Source: Pseudalkalibacillus sp052246725 (GTDB lineage: Bacteria; Bacillota; Bacilli; Bacillales; Fictibacillaceae). From it: a stretch of 64,000 nt of DNA. Location: assembly GCA_052246725.1 (NCBI GenBank), contig JBQQCL010000013.1. One strand, 5' to 3'. The notes under the pieces are model-generated. The model did not search any database and was not told the origin of the DNA. It worked only from the letters and a program-made list of their open reading frames with translations. Shown here one piece after another: positions 25,320 to 33,238 of this stretch. Each line of letters begins with the position of its first letter. Position 1 is the stretch's first letter. Position numbers and translations under genes: made by a program.

Positions 25320-25486
25320 TTTTCCACCATCCTCTATTAAAAAGGTTAGTAATTCTATTTCCGTATAGTAGTAGGGATAAACTAGATATACTTCGAAGCC
25401 TTTATAACTCCTACATTTGTACCAGAAAGGGGGGCTAAGGCAAAGGTGAGGGAAATTCTCGAAAGATCAACATTAAATAGATCCAA

Positions 25487-25520
25487 ACAAAAAAACGTGC
25501 AACCCCTAGGGCTGCACGTT
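25487..25520 (-). terminator. yfiY terminator
   Basis: On the minus strand, stem AACGTGCA/TGCACGTT is followed by TTTTTTTG, 11 bp beyond the stop codon. Confidence 0.88.
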
Positions 25521-25531
25521 CTGTTTTTCCA

Positions 25532-26500
25532 TTACTCTTCAATTTTGAAGTATTTTTCAATGTCATCTAATGTGAGGTTCGCTGCTTTTACACCGCCGGC
25601 AGTGTTCCAAATTGCGTCGCTCACCCGGTGTGCGTTGCCTTCTTTTACAACATCAAGGTTCTTCCATAGCTTGTCATTTGTCCATTCTTCTTCTGTTTTT
25701 GAAGCTTCTTTATCACCGGTTTCATAAGTAAAGTAGAAGAGGATGTCACCTTCCATATCCGGAATACGTTCTTTCGTCACTTCTTCTGCAAAATCAGATT
25801 TGTTTTGTGACTCAGGACGTTTGAAACCGATTTGCTCCAGGATAACGCCAGAGAATGAATCCTTGAAATAAATACGTGAATTTCCTGCCAAGAAACGGAC
25901 TACGGAAACCTCTTGATTGACCTTGTCGCCAAGCTTTGATTTGATATCTTCAATACGTTGGTCGAAATCAGCCAACACTTTTTTACCTTCTTCTTGTTTA
26001 TTCAGTGCCTTTGCATAAAGCTTGAAATTGATTTTCCAGTCTCCACGTAATTGCTCGGAGAATACTGTTGGTGCAATATCGTTCAATTGATCATAAAACT
26101 TTTCCTGACGCATTTTGTTCCCGATGATTAGATCAGGATTCAATGATGCGATCTTTTCAAGGTTGATATCGCTTTCTGTACCGACGACTTCTACACCTTC
26201 CATGTCATCAGCAATGTGATCATACCAAGGATCACCAAGCCAGGACTGGACAGCACCTACTGGCTTCACGCCCATAGAAAGTAGTGCTTCTGTCCCTTCG
26301 TTTGTAAGGATGACGACTCTTTCAGGTTTTTCTGGGACTTTCGTTTTTCCCATAGCATGTTCTACGGTAATCGTAGACTTCGATTTATCTCCGTCTTTCT
26401 TTTCTTCAGATCCTTCTCCAGATCCGCCTCCGCATGCTGCTAGTGCAACAACGAATGTTAACATAAGTGCAAATAAGCTGAAACCTTTCCATTTTTGCAT
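25532..26500 (-). CDS. yfiY: Iron-siderophore ABC transporter binding lipoprotein
   Basis: 322 residues from ATG 26500 (GGGAGG 9 nt upstream; the longer frame to 26542 overlaps a Fur box). It has a signal peptide with lipobox ALAACGGG, so it is anchored outside the membrane. The FecB/FhuD-type two-lobed binding fold is visible in ERVVILTNEGTEALLSMGVKPVGAV, SDINLEKIASLNPDLIIGN and EQIGFKRPE. It is divergent from two FecCD permeases, the yfiY / yfiZ-yfhA arrangement of Bacillus (schizokinen/arthrobactin-type siderophores). Two Fur boxes control the intergenic region. The ATPase is not in the window. Confidence 0.87.
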   Translation of the reverse strand: MQKWKGFSLFALMLTFVVALAACGGGSGEGSEEKKDGDKSKSTITVEHAMGKTKVPEKPERVVILTNEGTEALLSMGVKPVGAVQSWLGDPWYDHIADDMEGVEVVGTESDINLEKIASLNPDLIIGNKMRQEKFYDQLNDIAPTVFSEQLRGDWKINFKLYAKALNKQEEGKKVLADFDQRIEDIKSKLGDKVNQEVSVVRFLAGNSRIYFKDSFSGVILEQIGFKRPESQNKSDFAEEVTKERIPDMEGDILFYFTYETGDKEASKTEEEWTNDKLWKNLDVVKEGNAHRVSDAIWNTAGGVKAANLTLDDIEKYFKIEE

Positions 26501-26526
26501 ATGTAATATCCTCCCGAATGTTTTAT

Positions 26527-26541
26527 TGATAATGAATCTCA
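26527..26541. promoter_or_regulatory. Fur box at yfiY
   Basis: TGATAATGAATCTCA matches the Fur 7-1-7 motif (TGATAATnATTATCA) at 12 of 14 informative positions. It lies just downstream of the yfiY promoter (minus strand TTGACA near 26578, TAAACT near 26550) and before its ribosome site. Confidence 0.8.
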
Positions 26542-26590
26542 TTCACAATTAGTAGTTTATAACTGTTTTTCCTCCTTGTCAATAAGAAAT

Positions 26591-26605
26591 TGATAATGAT
26601 TATCA
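26591..26605. promoter_or_regulatory. Perfect Fur box
   Basis: TGATAATGATTATCA is an exact 7-1-7 Fur motif between the two divergent promoters. It touches the -35 of the rightward promoter. Confidence 0.92.
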
Positions 26606-26634
26606 TTGACAGTTAAGCCCAGCAAGAATAGACT
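26606..26634 (+). promoter_or_regulatory. Rightward sigma-A promoter for yfiZ-yfhA
   Basis: TTGACA, 17 nt, TAGACT, directly abutting the perfect Fur box. The first gene it can serve starts 500 bp downstream, beyond two repeats. Confidence 0.7.
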
Positions 26635-26686
26635 TAAATAGGAAACGTTTAAAAAGAAGGCTGTTTCGCAAACTTTGTTGCTCTTG

Positions 26687-26776
26687 CACTTAAAGAAAGT
26701 ATAAAATACTTTCTTCAGTATAAGGGCAACTAAGGCTCGACCTACAAAAGGCTTGGTCTCGCCAAGTTTTCTTTAA
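26687..26776. repeat. 90-bp double-hairpin repeat, copy B
   Basis: Nearly identical to copy C at 60603-60691. First part is a 10-bp palindromic stem AAGAAAGTAT/ATACTTTCTT. Last part is the hairpin CTTGG...CCAAG followed by TTTTCTTT. It lies between the yfiZ promoter and yfiZ. Confidence 0.88.
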
Positions 26777-26779
26777 AAG

Positions 26780-27075
26780 TCGTTGATTTCCGCTTCAGGT
26801 GCTCGCTTTCCGCGGGGCGTGCGGTTAGCCCACTTGTCGCTTTGCGACCTCAGGAGTCTCCTTATCAATGAAGCATTTGTGCTCCTGCGTCTACAAGAAA
26901 GTCCTGTCGAAGCGAGCTTCCTCGTCGCATGCCTTGCGAGGAGATTATTCAGGTAGTAGGCACGCTGATCCCGCAGGACAAGGAAAGCTTCGGCAGCGTT
27001 CCATCGCACGAAAAAAATGCGATTTTCATTTTCGAGGAGTCTCGCACCTTACTCTCCAATCAACTTGCACAAGGT
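26780..27075. repeat. Bacillus-type GC-rich intergenic repeat
   Basis: About 300 bp, more GC rich than its surroundings, with CGCTTTCCGCGGGGCGTGCG and internal inverted segments (CGAAGCGAGCTTCCTCG region). I recall this as a common non-coding repeat of Bacillus intergenic DNA. Open frames on both strands here have no family features. Confidence 0.6.
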
Positions 27076-27144
27076 GGTTCATTACCAAAATGACCCAAAA
27101 GCAACTATCTTTAAGAAAAGAGTTAAAAAGAAAGGTTTATACAT

Positions 27145-28155
27145 ATGAGGGAACTTTTAAATACAAATGTGAAAAAGTTGATCGGTCTCCTTGCAGGGAT
27201 CTTCTTAGTCGTCTTTTTCATCGGGTGCAGTGTCGTTTACGGTTATACTAGCGTTAATTGGGGGATGGTCATCCATTCCTTCACCCAGTTTGATGGCTCC
27301 AATGAACATATCATCATACAGGAAAGCCGTGTGCCGCGGGCGCTCATCGGCGCTGCAGTCGGTGCAAGTCTGGCGATAGCAGGGGCGTTGATGCAGGGGA
27401 TTACAAGGAATCCCTTGGCATCACCGAGTATATTCGGTATCAATGCTGGAGCTGGTTTTTTCATCGTTGTTGCCGTCACATTCTTTTCCATATCATCAAT
27501 CCATCAATTTGCGTGGATCGCTTTCTTTGGTGCGATGGTCACTTCTTTAATTGTTTATTTACTTGGCTCATTAGGAAGAGACGGACTTACACCTGTAAAA
27601 TTGACGCTGGCTGGTGCGGCGATGGCAGCGATGTTCGCTTCCATGACACAGGGCATGCTTGCATTGGACGAAAAAGCGTTGGAGGAAGTTCTGTTTTGGC
27701 TGACCGGTTCCATTGAGGGACGTAAGCTCGGCATCCTGACGGCAATGCTGCCGTACCTTATCATTGGCTGGCTAGGATCCTTGTTGATTACTGGGCAGAT
27801 GAATACACTTTCGATGGGGGACGATGTGGCAGCGGGACTTGGTCAAAATACGACCCTTATCAAGATCAGTGCAGCAGTTGTCATCGTATTGCTTGCGGGT
27901 TCTGCCGTCGCGATAGCAGGACCAATCGGCTTCATCGGCATCGTTATTCCCCATATTGCAAGAGGGCTTGTTGGCATCAATTACAAATGGATCATTCCTT
28001 ACAGCGGATTGTTAGGGGCTATATTACTGTTGCTCGCTGATATTGCTGCACGGTATGTCATCATGCCGAAGGAAGTACCTGTCGGAGTTATGACTGCACT
28101 TATTGGTACGCCATTCTTCATCTACATCGCAAGAAGGGGGTTGAATAGACTGTGA
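27145..28155 (+). CDS. yfiZ: Iron-siderophore ABC transporter permease (FecCD type)
   Basis: 336-residue membrane subunit with about nine helices that forms half of the siderophore import channel. Typical features: VPRALIGAAVGASLAIAGAL and MQGITRNPLASPSIFGINAG near residues 55-105, then GPIGFIGIVIPHIARGLVG (the ATPase-contact loop) near 255, and ending VPVGVMTALIGTPFFIYIARR. It overlaps the next gene by 4 nt. Transcription should start at the Fur-controlled promoter 500 bp upstream. Confidence 0.9.
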   Translation: MRELLNTNVKKLIGLLAGIFLVVFFIGCSVVYGYTSVNWGMVIHSFTQFDGSNEHIIIQESRVPRALIGAAVGASLAIAGALMQGITRNPLASPSIFGINAGAGFFIVVAVTFFSISSIHQFAWIAFFGAMVTSLIVYLLGSLGRDGLTPVKLTLAGAAMAAMFASMTQGMLALDEKALEEVLFWLTGSIEGRKLGILTAMLPYLIIGWLGSLLITGQMNTLSMGDDVAAGLGQNTTLIKISAAVVIVLLAGSAVAIAGPIGFIGIVIPHIARGLVGINYKWIIPYSGLLGAILLLLADIAARYVIMPKEVPVGVMTALIGTPFFIYIARRGLNRL

Positions 28156-29201
28156 GTAAATACCACCCCTTACGTACGAAATGGATGTCCTTTTTAATAG
28201 ATAAAAAAGCAGTCTTATACATCATGTTGTTGACTGTCCTCACACTGGTGCTTTTGGTCATCAGTGTCGGCACAGGGCAGATGCAGATCCATCCAGTTGA
28301 TGTAGTAAAGACGTTACTCGGGATGGGGGACTCGATGAATGAACTTGTCATCAAGTCTTTCCGGCTGCCGCGGATTTTATTGGCGCTGATTGCTGGAATG
28401 GCGTTAGCCGTATCTGGAGCGATTTTACAAGGGATTATCCGGAATCCGCTTGCTTCCCCCGATATCATAGGGATCACAGGGGGAGCTTCATTAGCTGCGG
28501 TCACGTTCTTAACAGTGTTCAGCGGGCGAGGCAACGCTTTGACCGTGAGTATCCACTGGATGCCGGTCGCTGCATTTATCGGGGCGACATTACTAGGTTT
28601 CCTTGTCTATATTTTTTCATGGAAAAATGGCGTCAATCCTGTACGCCTTGTACTGATTGGCATCGGTCTTGCAGCAGCGATGCAGGCACTTACGAACATG
28701 ATGATCCTATTCGGACCGTTGTATTTGGCCACTCAGGCTCAAATCTGGATAACCGGTAGTGTGAATGGCGCAAACTGGAATCAGGTGAAGACATTAACAC
28801 CGTGGATTCTCATCTTCCTGTTATTCGTTTGGATGTATGCACGTAGGTTGAACGTACAAGAGCTTGGGGAAGACCTTGCAAGAGGGTTTGGAAGTGTTGT
28901 ACAAAAGGACCGCCTAATCCTATTGCTTTTCAGTACAGCGCTTGCTGGCGGTGCGGTGGCTTTCGTCGGGGGCGTCGGATTTGTCGGTTTGATGGCGCCA
29001 CACATTGCGCGAAGACTTGTAGGATCTTCATTTGGAGCATTGATTCCAGCTTCCGCATTAGTAGGAGCACTGCTCGTGATGGGTGCGGATTTGATTGCAC
29101 GAACCGCCTTCGCACCATTGGAAGTACCTGCCGGTGTTTTCACGGCGGCATTAGGTGCACCATATTTCATCTACTTGCTCTATCGTTCAAGGCATCAATA
29201 G
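28152..29201 (+). CDS. yfhA: Iron-siderophore ABC transporter permease (FecCD type)
   Basis: 349 residues, second permease of the pair and homologous to the first. LPRILLALIAGMALAVSGAI then LQGIIRNPLASPDIIGITGG near 75-115, GGVGFVGLMAPHIARRLVG near 275, and end VPAGVFTAALGAPYFIYLLYR. GTG start in a GTGA overlap with yfiZ indicates translational coupling. No ATPase gene follows; in Bacillus a shared ATPase encoded elsewhere (YusV) serves this system. Confidence 0.9.
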   Translation: MSKYHPLRTKWMSFLIDKKAVLYIMLLTVLTLVLLVISVGTGQMQIHPVDVVKTLLGMGDSMNELVIKSFRLPRILLALIAGMALAVSGAILQGIIRNPLASPDIIGITGGASLAAVTFLTVFSGRGNALTVSIHWMPVAAFIGATLLGFLVYIFSWKNGVNPVRLVLIGIGLAAAMQALTNMMILFGPLYLATQAQIWITGSVNGANWNQVKTLTPWILIFLLFVWMYARRLNVQELGEDLARGFGSVVQKDRLILLLFSTALAGGAVAFVGGVGFVGLMAPHIARRLVGSSFGALIPASALVGALLVMGADLIARTAFAPLEVPAGVFTAALGAPYFIYLLYRSRHQ

Positions 29202-29262
29202 CAAAAGGCTGCGGAAGGCGAGTATATTTCCAAAAACAGCATTAAGCGAAAAGTGCCACAAA

Positions 29263-29293
29263 AGAAAGAAGCAGCCAGCTGGCTGCTTCTTTA
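29263..29293. terminator. Bidirectional terminator
   Basis: Perfect 12-bp stem AAAGAAGCAGCC/GGCTGCTTCTTT between the convergent yfhA and foldase genes. Confidence 0.9.
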
Positions 29294-29305
29294 CTTATAT
29301 ACTTC

Positions 29306-30061
29306 TTAGATTTTTACGTTGATGTCAGCATCTTTCTTCAGTTCTTTCACTTTTTGAGCTACCTTTTCTTGCTTCTGTTGCTGTTGCATTTGTTTTTTAA
29401 GTTGATCTTTTACATCTTCATACTTTGGAGCTTGTTCTCCCTGAGCCTCTTTCATTTGGTCGTAATATTTTTTTAATTCTTCCTCAGAGACCTCATCAGC
29501 CGGAATTTCTTTTTCAACATAAGTCTCATACTGGATTTGTGCTGCAATCTGTTCTTTCAATTGTTCTTCATTCAGTTTATTCGTCTTCAATGCTTCCTTG
29601 AATTTCTTCTCATCATCAAATTGACCTTTGATCTGATCGATCTGTTTGTTTACTTCGTCCTCTGATGCATTATAGCCTTTTGCTTCAGCCTCTTGGACGA
29701 TCACTTCGAAATCCACAAGACCAGTGACAACTTGTTTTTTCAATTGGTCTGCAACTTTCTTAGATGTAGGATCTTGTCCCATTTGTTGATATTGCATTTG
29801 CATTTGGCCTAATGCTCGGTTGAAATCTGTTCCTTTGATTTCTTCATCATTGACAGTAGCAACCACTTTATTTTCATCAACCTGCTGCTTTTCCATCTTT
29901 TTCTGCATTTCTTCCATTTGTTCTGTTTTTTCTTTATTCTCTTTGTCCTTTTGTTGACCTTCTTTGTTTTCGTTATCACCTTTACTCTCTTCATTACCGC
30001 CACATGCTGCTAAAGCGAATGCAAACAGGGCGACTAAAGCTGTATACATGATTTTTTTCAA
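29306..30061 (-). CDS. SurA/PrsA-like lipoprotein (N-terminal chaperone domain)
   Basis: 251 residues from TTG 30061 (AAAGGGGAA upstream). Signal peptide with lipobox ALAACGG, so it is extracytoplasmic and lipid-anchored. A long Lys/Glu/Gln linker (about 25-60) is followed by a SurA N-terminal-like chaperone domain (VVATVNDEEIKGTDFNRAL to YVEKEIPADEVSEEELKKYY). The PPIase domain of PrsA is absent; the tail is a charged helix. It is probably a folding helper for exported proteins rather than an isomerase. Confidence 0.82.
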   Translation of the reverse strand: MKKIMYTALVALFAFALAACGGNEESKGDNENKEGQQKDKENKEKTEQMEEMQKKMEKQQVDENKVVATVNDEEIKGTDFNRALGQMQMQYQQMGQDPTSKKVADQLKKQVVTGLVDFEVIVQEAEAKGYNASEDEVNKQIDQIKGQFDDEKKFKEALKTNKLNEEQLKEQIAAQIQYETYVEKEIPADEVSEEELKKYYDQMKEAQGEQAPKYEDVKDQLKKQMQQQQKQEKVAQKVKELKKDADINVKI

Positions 30062-30412
30062 GGAAAGTTCCCCTTTCACATAAATGTTGTTATTCCTCAA
30101 TTTAAAGCTGAGGTAACTTTTAAATCCCTCGTTCTACACTCTTCGAACAAGGTTAAGCATTTTGCTTCCATATGGTAGATTTTACAAAAAGAAATATCTT
30201 ATACCAGATATTCGTCCATTTGGTCCCCTATGTTAGTACAGATTCCGAAAAAAGTAAAATGGAAGCTGTTTTCAATAAAGCTATCACTTATTGATTGCTA
30301 ACAAAAAGTTGAATGAGAACTGAAAGAATGGGGGCAAATTACTGTCTACAGCCCCTGGAATCTGGTGACGAACAACTTGAAAAATTCTTCCGGATTTCTT
30401 TTTCAAAATGTG
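30062..30412. other. Intergenic region between foldase gene and argG promoter
   Basis: No gene or convincing RNA seen. A GGGGC/GCCCC inverted repeat lies near 30331-30355. The rest is AT-rich and should hold the promoter of the leftward foldase gene. Confidence 0.4.
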
Positions 30413-30441
30413 TTGACATTCGTATAGAAATAAAGTAATTT
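30413..30441 (+). promoter_or_regulatory. Probable argG promoter
   Basis: TTGACA, 17 nt, TAATTT. Good -35 and weak -10, 73 bp before argG and directly upstream of two ARG boxes. Confidence 0.55.
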
Positions 30442-30460
30442 AGTATCAATTGATTAACTT

Positions 30461-30494
30461 TGAATAAACATACATTAAAATAAATAAAAATACA
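30461..30494. promoter_or_regulatory. Two ARG boxes (AhrC/ArgR operators)
   Basis: TGAATAAACATACA (30461-30474) and TAAATAAAAATACA (30481-30494) each match 12 of 14 positions of the ARG box TGAATAWWWATTCA. They are spaced 20 bp apart, about two helical turns, in the argG leader. They predict arginine-dependent repression. Confidence 0.7.
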
Positions 30495-30513
30495 CAACAA
30501 GGAGTGGAGCTTA

Positions 30514-31749
30514 ATGAGCAAAGGGAAAGTGGTTTTAGCTTATTCAGGTGGGTTGGATACTTCTGTATCAATCAAATGGATACAAGAAAAATACGGTTAT
30601 GATGTAATTGCACTTGGTTTAGACGTAGGAGAAGGGAAAGACTTAGAAACGATCAAAAACAAAGCGTTGAGCGTAGGAGCTGTAAAATCAATCGTAGTCG
30701 ATGCGAAGGAACTTTTAGCAAAAGAATACTTATTGCCTGCATTGAAATCGAATTGCATGTATGAAGGAAAGTATCCGTTATCTTCTGCCTTATCCCGTCC
30801 TCTTATCTCGAAGCTTTTGGTAGAAGTTGCTGAACAGGAAGGTGCAGTAGCAGTTGCGCACGGCTGCACTGGAAAAGGGAATGATCAGGTACGATTTGAA
30901 GTATCCATCCAGGCATTGAATCCGGATCTTCAAGTGATTGCCCCTGTTCGTGAATGGGGAATGACACGTGATGAAGAAATTGCATATGCAGCAGAGAAAG
31001 GTATTCCGATCCCGGTCAATCTCGACAATCCTTTTTCGATCGATGCTAATATTTGGGGCCGTGCTTGTGAAGCGGGTGTCCTGGAGGATCCATGGGCAGA
31101 GGCGCCAGAGAATGCGTATGATTGGACGAATCCGATCGAGATGACCCCTAATGAGCCTGAATATCTCGAAATCGATTTTGAAGAGGGAGTACCTGTCGCT
31201 CTTAATGGTGAAAAAACGCCGATCGTCGAGTTGATCGAAACATTGAACGAAATCGGTGGAAAACATGGGTACGGTCGAATCGACCATATTGAAAATCGTC
31301 TTGTCGGAATCAAATCCCGAGAAGTGTATGAGAACCCTGCTGCCATGCTGTTGATCAATGCACATAAAGAGCTGGAATTCTTGACGTTGCCTCGTGAGGT
31401 CACTCAATTCAAGCCTCAGGTGGAGCAACAGATGGCGAAGCTTGTCTATGAAGGACTATGGTACTCACCATTACGTTCTGCATTGGAAGCATTCATCAAT
31501 GAAACACAAAACGTTGTAAGCGGCACAATCAAAATCAAGCTGTTTAAAGGTAACGCAACAGTTGTGGCACGTAAATCAAGTCATAGCCTGTATAACGAGC
31601 AGTTAGCGACCTATTCAGAAGGAGATCTCTTTGATCACAATGCTGCTGTAGGCTTCATCAAACTATGGGGGCTCTCGACGAAAGTACATGCAGAAGTGAA
31701 TAAGAAGCCGAATCTTAAAGCGGTCAGCAAGGAGAAATTGTATGGCTAA
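30514..31749 (+). CDS. argG: Argininosuccinate synthase
   Basis: Joins citrulline and aspartate with ATP to give argininosuccinate, the penultimate step of arginine synthesis. 411 residues. The N-terminal P-loop-like AYSGGLDTSVSIKW (N-type ATP pyrophosphatase), the AHGCTGKGNDQVRFE substrate segment near residue 115 and the later YENPAAMLLINAHKELE are diagnostic. It overlaps argH by 8 nt. ARG boxes upstream predict AhrC control. The product feeds both protein synthesis and, possibly, cyanophycin encoded at 48-51 kb. Confidence 0.97.
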   Translation: MSKGKVVLAYSGGLDTSVSIKWIQEKYGYDVIALGLDVGEGKDLETIKNKALSVGAVKSIVVDAKELLAKEYLLPALKSNCMYEGKYPLSSALSRPLISKLLVEVAEQEGAVAVAHGCTGKGNDQVRFEVSIQALNPDLQVIAPVREWGMTRDEEIAYAAEKGIPIPVNLDNPFSIDANIWGRACEAGVLEDPWAEAPENAYDWTNPIEMTPNEPEYLEIDFEEGVPVALNGEKTPIVELIETLNEIGGKHGYGRIDHIENRLVGIKSREVYENPAAMLLINAHKELEFLTLPREVTQFKPQVEQQMAKLVYEGLWYSPLRSALEAFINETQNVVSGTIKIKLFKGNATVVARKSSHSLYNEQLATYSEGDLFDHNAAVGFIKLWGLSTKVHAEVNKKPNLKAVSKEKLYG

Positions 31750-33130
31750 GCTTTGGGGCGGCCGTTTTACGAAAGAAACCAATGAGCTTGTTGAAGAGTT
31801 CACAGCCTCCATTGAATTCGATCAACAGCTTGCATTAGAGGATATAAAGGGAAGCCTTGCGCATGTCCAGATGCTTGCGGAATGTGAGATTATTTCAGTT
31901 GAAGAAGCTGACACGATCAAAAACGGTCTGGAAACATTAAAGAAAAAAATCGAGAATGAAGAGCTTGAATATGCGGTTGAACATGAAGACATCCATATGA
32001 ATATCGAAAAGCACTTGATTGATGAAATCGGTACTGTAGGCGGGAAACTGCATACTGGACGGAGTCGGAATGATCAGGTAGCAACGGATATGCATTTATA
32101 CTTGAAAACGAAGACGACTGAGATCATCCAGCTTGTCGAACAGGTCCAACACTCAATCTTGGTACAATCTAAAGCGAATGTTGATACGATTTTGCCTGGT
32201 TATACGCATTTACAGCGTGCACAGCCGATTTCTTTCGCCCATCATCTGATGGCTTACTTCTGGATGTTCGAGCGAGACAAGGAACGATTGGTCGATAGTC
32301 TGAAAAGAGTGAATGTCCTTCCGCTCGGGGCAGGTGCGCTTGCTGGTACGACGTTCTCGATCAATCGGGGAAGAGTGGCTGAAATCCTTGAGTTCGATTC
32401 GATTTACCCGAACAGCATGGATGCGGTAAGCGACAGAGACTTCATTTTAGAATTTCTCTCGATCGCTTCGATCATGATGACGCATATATCGCGTCTATCA
32501 GAAGAAATGGTGATCTGGTCGAGTCAGGAATTCGGTTTTATTGAATTGGACGATTCTTTCTGTACCGGTTCAAGCATCATGCCGCAAAAAAAGAACCCTG
32601 ACGTCCCAGAGCTTTTACGCGCGAAAACTGGTCGTACGTATGGGAACCTTATGGGATTGTTAACTGTCTTAAAAGGTTTGCCGTTAGCGTATAATAAGGA
32701 CATGCAGGAGGATAAGGAAGGGATGTTCGATACGGTCAAAACGTTGGATGGATCGTTGAAGCTTCTGGCGCCGATGATTGAAACGATGACGGTGAACACA
32801 GGTGCGATGCGAAAGGCTGTGACGGAAGACTATTCGAATGCCACTGATTTGGCTGACTACCTCGTTACGAAAGGGTTGCCTTTCCGTGAGGCTCATGCGA
32901 TCATCGGCCAAATCGTTCTCCACGCGATCCAACAAAAGAAATATCTCTTAGACCTTAAGTTCGAGTTTTATCAGGAATTCAGTCCATTATTTGAAGAGGA
33001 TATCTATGAGATCCTTGCACCCGAAAACGTCGTTGCTGCGAGAAACAGTACAGGCGGGACGGGACAAACAGAAGTCAAAAAGCAGATTGAACTCGCTGAA
33101 ACAAAACTGAAAAGCGTAGAGAAGGTATAA
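31742..33130 (+). CDS. argH: Argininosuccinate lyase
   Basis: Splits argininosuccinate to arginine and fumarate. 462 residues, full length. Fumarase/aspartase superfamily signatures: TGRSRNDQVATDMHLY near residue 107, the GYTHLQRAQPISFAHH segment near 155 and the catalytic signature GSSIMPQKKNPDVPELLR near 278. Translationally coupled to argG by an 8-nt overlap; a strong terminator follows. Confidence 0.97.
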   Translation: MAKLWGGRFTKETNELVEEFTASIEFDQQLALEDIKGSLAHVQMLAECEIISVEEADTIKNGLETLKKKIENEELEYAVEHEDIHMNIEKHLIDEIGTVGGKLHTGRSRNDQVATDMHLYLKTKTTEIIQLVEQVQHSILVQSKANVDTILPGYTHLQRAQPISFAHHLMAYFWMFERDKERLVDSLKRVNVLPLGAGALAGTTFSINRGRVAEILEFDSIYPNSMDAVSDRDFILEFLSIASIMMTHISRLSEEMVIWSSQEFGFIELDDSFCTGSSIMPQKKNPDVPELLRAKTGRTYGNLMGLLTVLKGLPLAYNKDMQEDKEGMFDTVKTLDGSLKLLAPMIETMTVNTGAMRKAVTEDYSNATDLADYLVTKGLPFREAHAIIGQIVLHAIQQKKYLLDLKFEFYQEFSPLFEEDIYEILAPENVVAARNSTGGTGQTEVKKQIELAETKLKSVEKV

Positions 33131-33133
33131 AAG

Positions 33134-33173
33134 AAGGGTGACCCACGATAATGGACTAGGGGTCGCCCTTTTT
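33134..33173 (+). terminator. argGH terminator
   Basis: Stem AAGGGTGACCC/GGGGTCGCCCTT followed by TTT. Confidence 0.85.
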
Positions 33174-33175
33174 AA

Positions 33176-33232
33176 CTTGTGGCTTTGTTAATAACGACAA
33201 AACGTGAAACGATTGCGACAAACACTGATTCC
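33176..33232 (+). repeat. Terminator-adjacent intergenic repeat
   Basis: ACTTGTGGCTTTGTTAATAAC right after the argH terminator shares its head with the copies at 14828 and 46961. Confidence 0.45.
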
Positions 33233-33238
33233 TATCAT

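Noticed and set aside
24247..25340. Plus-strand frames within the dehydrogenase gene
   Set aside because: The minus-strand frame has complete zinc and NAD motifs; the plus-strand ones have none.
26773..27251. Open frames in the long leader of yfiZ
   Set aside because: They sit inside GC-rich intergenic repeats, lack ribosome sites and have no protein-like composition.
30789..31428. Long antisense frames opposite argG and other core genes
   Set aside because: They are shadows of well-supported genes in the other strand.
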